Shown: positions 24,073 through 35,522 of the stretch, one piece after another
Layout: each line of letters starts with the position of its first letter
Position numbering within the stretch: the stretch's first letter is position 1
Assembly: GCA_018857735.1 (NCBI GenBank)
Contig: JABMCL010002049.1
Location: 857,501-921,500, forward strand
From: Alviniconcha marisindica
Lineage: Eukaryota; Mollusca; Gastropoda; Provannidae
Direction: 5' to 3'
Length of the DNA: 64,000 nt
The notes under the pieces: model-generated
What the model was told of the DNA's origin: nothing
Database searches by the model: none
Seen by the model: the letters and a program-made list of their open reading frames with translations, nothing else
Program-made: the position numbers and the translations under genes

Positions 24073-26193
24073 GCTCATTCATATATACACACAAAAACAG
24101 AGTCCAGCATATTTAGTAAACATCTACCTTGGCACCCAGCACTGTTTCCTGAGATCATACTCTGTATCACCGTACTATCAGTCTCAAAATGTGGAATTCA
24201 GCACGGATGGACAACTTCCTCTTTCTGCACATAAGTCTGAAATAAATCTTTATTTCTTATCTGAGTGGTTTCAAAGCATGCTTTATGTTTTCAACAATAA
24301 TGTTGTCATCTGTGTGGTTTTAAAGCATTAATTGTGATGCTTTATTTTTGCAACCACAATATTGTATTATGCTCATGCTGTCTAATAAGTTACTCCTTGG
24401 ATTTTAACATTTTGTCAACGGTACAGGGTCACCTCAGGATGAACTGAATACCCTCACAGGAACAATAAAGTTGTATAATACTGTATTAGTTTCCCACACA
24501 CTGGCTTGATAGTTGATGGGGGGAAAAAGGGAGAGAAAAAAAAAAAGGGGGGGGGGAAAAGCTGTTGCAGGCAAAGACCAGAATTATTTTCTGCATAGCA
24601 GTAAACCACACATTTTCAAAATGCTGTAAAAATAAACTTAAATCCACCTGCTCACTGCTGGTGCTGAGATAAGCACCAAGATTATGGCAGCATTTTCAAC
24701 ACTGGGAATGCTTTCATTGCTTCAACTTCCAACCTGTGATAAAAAGCCAGACATATTACATAAACTGGAATTGTCATGCCTGCAATGATGACAACAGTGA
24801 TGGAGACACTCAGTGTGACAATACTTCAACCACTAGCACTGTTACTCTTAAAAGAACACATTTTATGTTGTTTAAGATTAACAGTAATAACAGTAGTATG
24901 GGTAGAAGTGGGGATATTATCAGCAGAAATGGAAGACACTCTTTTACAAATAACCTCAACAATAAAAAATATAAAATACAGGTAGAACAATCATACTATG
25001 TCAGTGTGTGATTATACCAACCTGAAAATGTATCTAGATAATGAACAAAAATAGCTTTTCAACATGAGACAGTATACACTTACACATGGTGACAATTAAC
25101 CAGTTATTCAAGGTCAGTTGGTGACAGATTCATTACAGCATTTCAAAATAATAATAGAGTAACTGTGAAAGACACAATTCTTGTGAAACAGTCACCACAG
25201 AAAGGCCTCATTTCCATATCACCGGAACTTGCCAAAGACCATGAACCATGATAGCCACCACAAAAACAACAGCAACACTTAACCCTGAAGGCAAACACTG
25301 AAACAGCACCACTTTATTTACCACACAGAATCATTCCATGCTAAGTCACATGGTGTTTCAGTGTATACTTTTGAGTCAACACTCTCTCTCAGCTTCCTAT
25401 GTTGTTTGTTCCACAGATTCTTTGGCTCCGCTTCAGCATTTCATTCCACAAGTCGCTGCAGTCAAGGCATAACTGACCAGAACGAAAGACTACACATTCA
25501 ATCAATATGGACAAAAATGACTGTTTTTTTCCCCTCCAAAATGCTGAAACTCAGCTGAGATTCACTAGCAACACTAACATGGGAGCTGACCTTGTGGTCT
25601 GTAGGGGCAATAAATTATAAAAAGTACATACTTAGCATGAATAACTTCAAAAGATAATTTTACGGTAAGTTTGCAAAACGCAATGTTCTTAAATTCCCTG
25701 CTTTTACTAAAGTTCTTTGACAATGTTAGTTGTGTTTTTTCTCTCATTTTTAACTACTTATAGTTACAAAAACTCTAAATACTGCAATTTTGCAGTTCCC
25801 AGATCTCGGTATAGGCCCTGAACAACTTGCATCACACACACAGTTGACACACACTCCGTGTGCCTTATTTGAGGGAGGAGCCCATTCTCAGTCTCAGCAG
25901 CAACCATCAGGCTGCCCTTCCTCATGTATCCAGGCTGCCCTTCCCTATGTATCTGCCACTGTTCCTTATGCCAGTGCCAGTCCCAGCTCCCCTTTTTCTT
26001 TCAAGCACCAAGGTAAAAATGGACATTTATCTGTTAGTTGTTGAGGATTAGAATCCTCAGACATAAGAAATGGCAGGCTGGAAGTTGATGTATGGAGTGT
26101 GGGAGGATTTCCAGCTCAGATCCAGAGCATAATAATGAATATGTTCAGCTCAGTTCTAGAGCATAATAATGAACATGTTCAAGTTCCTCAAGC
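23713..26193. other. Intergenic or distal KMT5A 3' region, no gene seen
   Basis: AT-rich with (CA)n at 24,035-24,069 and an A/G homopolymer patch at 24,533-24,560. TTTATT at 25,313-25,318 is an AATAAA on the minus strand and is the nearest candidate poly(A) signal I found for KMT5A; the resulting 3' UTR would be about 1.4 kb. Confidence 0.35.
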
Positions 26194-26336
26194 TACCACC
26201 AAGGAAGCAGGAAATGTCTGTGCCACCAAGGAAGCAGCATATGTCTGTGCTACCAAGGAAGCAGATGTCTGTGCCACCAAGGAAGCAGATGTCTGTGCCA
26301 CCAAGGAAGCAGATGTTTGTGCCACCAAGGAGCACG
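26194..26336. repeat. 24-bp minisatellite
   Basis: Five to six copies of GCCACCAAGGAAGCAGATGT plus CTGT. The last three are exactly 24 bp apart. It lies about 350 bp downstream of the KMT5A stop codon, probably in its 3' UTR. Confidence 0.9.
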
Positions 26337-26685
26337 GACACAGCAGGAGGTCAGTCTTTCACAAAGCCTATCTTCAATGACTGTGACTCGCTGTGGTGGT
26401 TACAGCAAAGAAAGTGGTAAGTGTCTTATTCAGCTCTGAAATCATGCAAGAAGTTCACCATCATTCACTCTTGTTCACAATGGCTCTTTAAAATTCACAT
26501 TCTGGACACGCACACGTCTGAAACTGGTTCATACAAGACCAACACTGTACCTAGGTTTCACATCGCTCAGTTCAGCACCCCATGCACAGATTATGCACAG
26601 AGCACCCTTCCTCTCACAACGTAGACTCCTACACACACAACACGCCACTCATTTCATTTCCAAAACCACGCTGACCACATTTCAC

Positions 26686-26896
26686 TCATAGTTTCAGCCA
26701 AGGATGAGACTCAAGAGCACTCTGACTTCGGTCACCATAGTCATAGGTCAGTTCCTCTCCTTTGTTTATATGTTGTGAAGCAAGAAGTACGAGGAATGGC
26801 TTGTCCCCGATGGCAACCACCTTGGTGTAGCAGTTACCTTTACGACTGTGGTTGAGAAGGCGGCCCAACTTTCCAGTCTCTTCTGTAGCGTCAATG
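26686..26896 (-). CDS. KMT5A: KMT5A exon 7, C-terminal half of SET domain
   Basis: The exon encodes IDATEETGKLGRLLNHS with the S-adenosylmethionine-binding Asn-His, then ELTYDYGDRS and the terminal ESHPWLKL before the stop. KMT5A has no post-SET zinc cluster, consistent with the end seen here. Confidence 0.95.
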
Positions 26897-29000
26897 CTGC
26901 AATGCATAAAGGACAATCAGTCAGGGACCACAGATGGCATGAGCAGTCAACTGTCTTTGGTTGACCTTCTTCTTTCTACATTAATTTTACTGCTTTATGC
27001 ATCACAAAAATAACTGCAATGACCTGAGGGTGGTGTTTGGGGTATGACAGGGGTGGGGGTGGGAAAGGGGGTGAGCAAGTTGAAATAAAAAGAACTAGCT
27101 GCTTGCGTTCTTTGCCTCAGGCCTATCATTAAACATCAAGGTGTTCAGACAATCTTGGCTCAAAGTGGATCATCACTGGCAAAGAAAGCACCAGAAAGAA
27201 AAACAGCACACAAAACCTCACACCATTACTGAACACTCAAACTGGGCCAAAGCATTGCTCTCTGTTGCAGAAACTCTGCTACAGTGCTGACACCTTCACG
27301 CCAGTCTGACAGGTTTCGCACGGCGACTGATAGTCCAAGGGAGGCAACTTGGTAATGGGATAAAGCTCTGTCCTTCAACTTCTCTATCAGTTGTCTCCCA
27401 TGTTGAATACTCGCTAAGCTTGGCCAGATAAGGTAACTCAGGGGAGGGCTTGGAGGGCTCAGCAGTTATGACAGAGCGAGGGCTGGCTTACAGCTGGCAG
27501 GACAGACTTTGGGAGTCAAGAATGGGTGAGCGGCAGCTTCATTTCTTTCCACTTCAGAGCTGCCTGGACGTGGATATAATTTCATTACTCCTAATTTCTT
27601 TTTTTATAATTTTTTATTCAGTGGAAATGATATTTCTCTAAGTGGGGGTACTCATCCGCTGGCACAGTCTTACCTGGACACAGTCACTTGAACTTTCCAC
27701 AAGGGGTGAAGCAAGGGATAAATAAATTATACAAAATGAATAACAATACTATTACTATGTATTAGTAAGTAAGTAAATTGGTGTTTTACGCCCTGTCAAC
27801 CAGTGCACAATACTATTAACCATCAATAATAATCACAAAAGCAACAAGAAAACACACAAGTGGCAACAATACACCTGGCTTATTAAAAGCACACAACTGA
27901 CCAGTATTGCTTGTTCTTGTGGTTGAAGTAGTACATGTAGCAGCCAACCCTCTCATCTTTCTCGTACAGCTGTTCCCGCTGCTTGGCCGTTGTGATGTTG
28001 ACCAGTTCACCAGCATATTCCACCACAAAGTCGTCTTTCTCGAACTCCTTGGTTGCTATGACCCCACGACCCTTGCCTTCTATGTCCATAACCTGGACAA
28101 GAAACAAGAAATTTACCATGAATAGGCAAAAACAGGTGGCACAAAAGCATTCACTCAGCAGCTGTGTTGAGTTATCTCTGGGTGGTTGAGTTTCAGTCAG
28201 CTCCAGACAAGTGCAAAACAAACGGAAGAAAATCCTAAAACAATTTTGACATCACGATCACCTAATGTACCACTTCACACAAAGGAATACCAGAGTAATC
28301 CTGTCCTTCTATTTCACCAGCTTTACTTTTCAGCAACTTCCTGAAATTAACATCCCCTCTGCAAAGCATCCAGAGCTATCAAATGTTCTTTCTTTTAAGC
28401 CGGAGCAGGTCAGAATGCAGCTTTACATATTCAGCCAACTGTCAGGGACAGACATCAGAATCCAAAACAGCAATATCAATGGAAAATCACAAATCTGTAA
28501 CCAAACAATTGCCACAGAGGCAGAAGTACTTGAATACAGTTTCATACATTAAAATGTTTTCTGTTCTTGAGAATGACTCCTGCTGCTCCTCAGCTGATGG
28601 AATTCTGTCTACTGATGGAAAAATACGATGTCTGCAGGAGGTCTGCCTTCCCTGCTCATGCGACTTCACTCTTATTCAATATTCCTCAAAGAAAGTGTTG
28701 ATGCGTTTTGTAAACAATGAGTAGGACGTTTGCTTGCAGTTGTGATTTGGTGACTTGTGCTTCACCTTTTGCTGTTATCAGTCACTGTTTAATTTAGTAA
28801 TCAACAGCCTCAACCAATCCAGCATATCAGCTGAAGCCTCCATAATTAAATGATCCACTGACTGGAAATGTTATGTACAGAAACTGTAACTTTGCCTCAG
28901 GCCTATCATTAAGCATCAGTGAGTTCAGACAGTTATGCTCTATGAGTTATCATCACCGGCAAAGCTTTTTTTCACAGAGAAAGAGAGAGAGAGAGAGGGA

Positions 29001-29058
<58 letters not shown>

Positions 29059-32000
29059 CTTTACCTCCAACCCATCTTGACAACCAGCCTGTATTTTTTC
29101 TTGCATCTCATTTTCTCGTACTTTCTGTAACATAATTCTTTATTTGTACACAACCATGCAAATATACAAAAGTTAATACAGTAAAAATTACTCATTAAAG
29201 AACCACCTAAAGTAAAACTAGATTACGTAACTTAATACTTTATTTCCAACAGGCACGGTTGCAGCAAAAGCCACATTGTACTCATAAATAAAATTACTGT
29301 GATGTGGATTCAGTGTGCTGAAAGGTGCTCAGAGTTGGGGGGTTTTCATTCTTGGTGCAAAGCAGCTGCTATGCACGATAACTTGTTGGCCATTCCACAA
29401 AGCATGTAATTCACCTTTTCCCTCAGCTGTAACTCTTGTTCAACCTTTGATCTTGAGTCAAAGCAATGGAAGACTAGCGACTCCTTCAAATCGCACTGCT
29501 GCTGCATCATTGCTGAACGAGGAAGCCGATTCAGGTTGCTGTGATGCCCAGCATTTTTCCTGGTACTGCGCAAAATCTTCAAGTTCTCCACTCTCTGCTC
29601 ATTCATCTTTGATTTTTTCTTCTCCAGTTGCCTGCACATCAGCCATTATCTGAATTTCCCCTGCCTGTGGGCTCCATCAATGCATGTCTACACACACTGG
29701 GGTCAGCATGTGACAGGTCAAAGGGATGTGCAGGAGTAAGGGATCAGCAAGGTGGCAGTCTGGACTCTATGAAGGCTGTCTGAAATTCCCCAGCACCTCC
29801 CTGCCCCCACTCCCAAAGCTGGTCATCGCACAGAGTGTGAAGAGCTCCTCCACTCCTTTAGAAGTGACTTCTAGTTCTACTCTCTCATCTCAAACAAGGT
29901 GCTCTGTTGGACTTTTGTGCTGCCCTCGGTGAGCTTTAATTCACAACATACTTTTCCACTGTCAGATGAACTCTAATCAAGAATCACTTTGATCATAATC
30001 TTTAAGTTTGGGTGCTGTTTCTCCCAACTCCAACAGTCACATACACAGGTAGCTTTCTCCGATTAAGTGCATGAAATGTATGATCAGTTACAACATGACG
30101 AAACTAAAGGAAGGGGGGGGGGGAGGACCCACTGAGATCATGTTGCTGTTGTGATATGATACAGAGACACACAAATGCCAGCCAGCCAGATCTTACTCAG
30201 TTACTGAAAATGATACTGCAAGTTTTCAACAGCCAGACTCACACAGGGTGGTAATGGTATACTTGGCTGTGACCTATCGCTCTGATTTTTTACTCTGATA
30301 TTGTGACAGCTCTGCGGTATGTAGTGAGTGAACATAACTGTTTAACAATTTAAGCTTTGCATTGGTAGTATTTTTTAGTATGAATACAATTACAAGTAAC
30401 TTGTTCACTGGAAATATTTTTGTAGATCATGAAAATAAGAGTCCAAAAGAAACCAAAGTAGTAATCACAGAAATTTATTAACAATATAAATGTTATACAG
30501 GTAACCAATAAAAACAAACCTGGTCAATACATGCAGCACTCTTAAAACGATTAATGCTTACCATAATATTAATAATTAATATACACCAAAATATGACTTA
30601 GCAGGAAAAGGCTAAAAGCCTATGAGCCATAAATATTTATATATGATAACTGATATGAAGAAAAAAACATGGAAAACAACAACACCCTAGCTTTGATTCA
30701 AAATTATGAAAAAATATCTGCTGACCTGCAATTTCATGCGCATAAAAGATCAGGTGACACAACTAGCTTTAGGAAGTTAGTTTGCCAGCCTGCTCCAAAT
30801 ATTGCAGGTTTTTTGAGTATGCACACCAAGACTTTGAATTCACTGTTTAGTAGTGGTACACAACCTGTCAGAGAATGCATTCTGAAGGCTTCAGTTGTGA
30901 AACATGAACGTATGCCAATAAAGCCATAGCTTTACCTTCAGCTCCCTGCTGGTCATGCGCTTTCTGTCACTGCGCCGCACCAGGAAGAAGTCTGTTATGG
31001 GCTTTTGAGGCTCCTCTTCCTTCCCACCTTCTTCCCTGGAAACAAATGCACGCAACTTGGATAACCACAGCAATATGAGCAATAAAATATAAGATAGGTG
31101 TGGTTAACTTTAAAGTCTTTGGAAACAAACGCACGCAACTTGGATTATTACAGCAACATGAGCAATAAAATATAAGATAGGTGAGGTTAACTTTAAAGTC
31201 TTTGTTATTTTAGTTTAATAACTATGTGTCTCACAAAAATAGCTGCTGAAAACAGGAACTTTCATCCTCAGCCTCTTGCCGTCTATACAACAATCAGCAC
31301 AATTCCAGAGTTAAACTCATTTACTTTTGTTTATTTAACTTTGTACATGAACAAGATGAAGGATAAAACTACAGCTTCCTGTACAACTACAAAGTACAAG
31401 TGAAACCTTTTAATAAGTTTTACTGCGCTCATTCCAATACTGTGTTCGAGCCAGGCAACATTGTGGTAATGCTTAGGACAACATGTGTTATACTGCTGTA
31501 GGAAAAGTATTTCTCATGTTGATACAGTACAAAATCTTGTCCAGAGAGACTATTCAAAGTACAAACATGCATCTGCACACGTAAGACTATACTGACAATT
31601 CACAATTTACAGCCAACTTAATATGATAATGATATATATATTTATATACTTAATATCATAACACATCAAAAAAAGAAATTGATTTTTTTTTTCTCCCGAA
31701 GGCAGATGAAGAGTGGGAGTAGCACACTAGCAGTAGCACCTGAGACACAAGGGCTGAAAATGAAACTTCACTGAAAATGAAAGATAATGCATTGGACTGG
31801 GGTTACTATTCTAAATAATATCACTAAACATGCTAGTTGCTACATGGGGTAAAGAAAAAAAGGCGGATGGAAGTGATAAAATACAATGGGGCTGGGGCTG
31901 GGAGTAATAAAATACAACTATGAACCAATTTAATAGTATAATACAGTGGGGATGGAAAGGGGATAAAGATCAAACTAAAAGAAAGATGAGAGTGGAAGTA

Positions 32001-35000
32001 ATGAGATACAAGTTTACAACTGGGGTTGAAAAGGGGATAAAAAGTCAAATGAAGCTGTAGCGCGGAAGTAATGAGATACAACCAACTTTGAAAGGGGATA
32101 AAGGAAGATGAAGGGTGGGTGTAACTGACACAAGGGGTGGAGAAAGGGGCTGAAGGAAGGCAAAGAGTGGCAGTAACAACATGCAGCTATCAAGTGGCTG
32201 AAAAAGTCTACAAAGGAAGATGAAGGGTGGGACTGAAGTGTGAGACACAGCAGGTGGAGAAAGGGGCCAGCTCAACTTACCCAGTCTTGGCGGTGGCATC
32301 AGTCTTGGGTGTGCGCTTGCCCTTTGATTTTTGTCCTGATGACACTGACACAATTCCAGAAGATGACACAGAAGAACCCTTCCCTGATTTTGATGCCGCC
32401 GACTTGGGCCGCCCGCCTCGCTTACGAGGTTTCTTGGGCCCTGAAACACCACCAATCATCTCATCTGCTTCTGCCTGTGCTCTGAATGTTTCACCTTCAC
32501 CTTGTGCTTGAGCACTGGTGTTCTGAATATCTGCTAATTGTTTGCGACTGCATTTTGGCTTTCTGGGATGGGTCCTTCCATTTTCACCATCCCTGATGAG
32601 CTTCCATCTCCTGGACTTCGGCTTTTGGAGGATGTTCACCTTGGCATCAAGCTGCACAGTTTGTTCATGAACACTGCCCAGCATAAAGAGCTCATCTGAA
32701 GCCTGTCTGTTGACACTGACAGGCAAAAGCACTTGATGATGCTGATTTGAAGACTGTCCATGAAAACTGATGGGGAACACCACTTGACTGGGAGACTGAC
32801 TGTGAAAACCTACTGGGAACACTGCTGGATTTGAAGATTGCCCACAAACAATGGCTGGGGCCAACAACTTAGTAGGATAACCAAGAGGCTGTTGTCCGGT
32901 AGCACCTACAGGGGAAGTGGCTTGGCTGAAAAGCTGTCCACTCAGCGGGGACATAGCACTGCCCAATCCTACGCCAACTGGGACTGGGTAAGGTAAAAAG
33001 GGGTTGGCACAGTAAGAGACCGGGCCACTGTAAAGCATTGTCCCTTCTGCAGTTTGAAGCAAAACTGGATATGGCACGGTTACTGGACTGGGACTGAAAG
33101 CTGCACTGGGAGAAACAGTACCAGTATCACACATGCTGAACACAGGGGAAATCGGACCGAGATTCAAGCCCATGGAGGCATGATGCTGAGAGAACTGCTG
33201 CTGTCCACTGTTGAAAAAGGGTTGTCTGCTGACTGAAGGGCTCTGAGTCTGACAGCTCCCATTTGCAGCAAAACTGGCACTGTCAAAAACATTACTGAGA
33301 CGAGCATGGTCATGGTGAATACTTGGTACACTGTTCTCCACTGCAGAGTACGACCCAAAACTGTTTTTGTTCCTGGATCCATTTTTACCACTCGCAACTC
33401 CACACCCATTTGCAGCTGTTCCACTTCCACTGTCCAAGCCATCAATCACAAACACATTCTGACCATCTGTGACAATCACATGATCATCTGTATCAGCTAC
33501 AGGGGAATGAGCTGTAGCATGATGAGCACCATCTGAAAAGTCATCACTACTAGTACTAATAGTACTATCCACTTCATTTGCAGTCTTATGAAGCTCACAC
33601 AAATGACCCCTATTGTCTCTTCTTACTGGAACATTACACTTTTTACAGGTGACAGAACTCGACTCGGACCAGTTTAAACCTTCCCCATTGACCATACTGT
33701 TTCCTTCACCACCAAGATAGTCATCGTTAACACCCACCACTACACGGTAATTTTCAGTGTAGAAAACACAACTGTCTTCCAACATTTGCTCCATAACAGC
33801 CTTATCGTTAATAGTAACACCGTCTTCTCCCAGTTCACTTTCTGGTTCAGACGCAGTCTCTCTCAGTCTCATGTTCATCAGCCATGATGTCGGTCCATTC
33901 ACTTGGCACAGGCAGGTCCTTAGTTATTCCAGCTTTCATACTCGTTGCCTGAAAGCCAGCATCAGAAACTCTTGTAAGTCCAGGTACTCATTGCAATTCA
34001 GTTCAACTTCTAGTTTCTTCACTCCACAGAATAGTTCTGTAACTCCCTGCTCTGCTGAGCACCATTACTGAACATCAAGCAATCATGCTACAATTTTTTT
34101 TAAAGAAATGTGTGAAAGACAGGTCTGCCCACTGAAACAACTGAAAGAATCAACTGTACTTTGCAGAAAAAGAGCAGAGAATCTTCTTAAGTTACTACAG
34201 GTCATACATGTGTCTTCTCTGGGAAAACCATCATTGCAGCTTTTGTACAGAAAAACAACAACAACAACAACTAACCTATGTTCACAAAAGTCAAATATGA
34301 TCATACAGAAAGACACATAAAAAGTTGAATACATTCTCAAACTACTGCAAAACACCAAGATCACTGTCATCACCAAGTCTAAAGAACCTGCCTCAACAAC
34401 AACCTGACCAAGTTAGTGAGTCTTTAGTGAGACTGAGAGACTTAAAGGACAAGTCCAAGGTTAGGGGTGATTTTTGACACGATTTCTGTTAAAGCTTGCT
34501 GAGAACGATGATGTAGGTGAAACTGTGATCTGAGGGTCATAAATGCACGAAAAAAGGCATTTTCTGTCGTACCGAAAGCGTCGTCATGACGCCAAAATCA
34601 CGTGACCATATGCCTACTACGTCACTCTGGGGAGTCGCCGAAGACGAAACTGATACTTTGCCTGAGAGACCCACAAGGATACAGCTGTATCACTATCAGT
34701 TTGAGCCTGTCAGGCAGGATTTTGAAAGAGTGCCGGAACATCATGTCAGCTTCGAAGCAAACCCCATACGGTATTTCATGAGGTTTGCAAAATTGCACTC
34801 ACTGAAGTGCTCACTACACAAATGGGCGTGATGCGGCGCAGCAAGAAAGTCAGCTCGTTTGAATTGTATAAATTCAATCCACTTTCGCCTCACTGCGGGT
34901 TGATTGCGTGGGAGCTCATGCATTGTTATACCTGGGGTCGTCTGCGAATTGTTACAGTTTGCGGCAACACAGTAGGCCGGCATAGTTAACTTTTTTGTCG

Positions 35001-35452
35001 ACCACACGCATACACAGTTTACTGAAGAATCTAAGATGGCAACCACACTGACTCCCCAGACTGACGTCACTTCGGGAAAGTCACATGACTGATGGAGAAC
35101 CCGAGACTGTAGTTTCGGCCAGCCTATGGTAAAATAAAATCGATTAAAAACCAAATTAAACATTTTTTAAAAACTTTTTATTTGGTTAAATCTGAAACTA
35201 GTGACTCATTTGTCAATCATTTCAATGGTCATTTTGCATACTTAAAAACCTTGGACTTGTACTTTAATCAGTTTCTCTTCTGTTCTACTTCTTTATTTGT
35301 TCAACACCCCAATGTACAGGTTACACACTTACTAGTCTTGCAGTAATGACTAAATGAGTATCAAGTACTACTAATGTACTATACTATGTCACTGCTGCTG
35401 TGCTAGTGCCAGAGTTTAACACCACAGTATAAGAAAACAAGTTTGATTTGAA

Positions 35453-35522
<70 letters not shown>

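Noticed and set aside
29599..29601. In-frame TGA read as a selenocysteine codon
   Set aside because: No SECIS-like element could be recognised and the surrounding protein is not a known selenoprotein; a dead or terminal exon is simpler.
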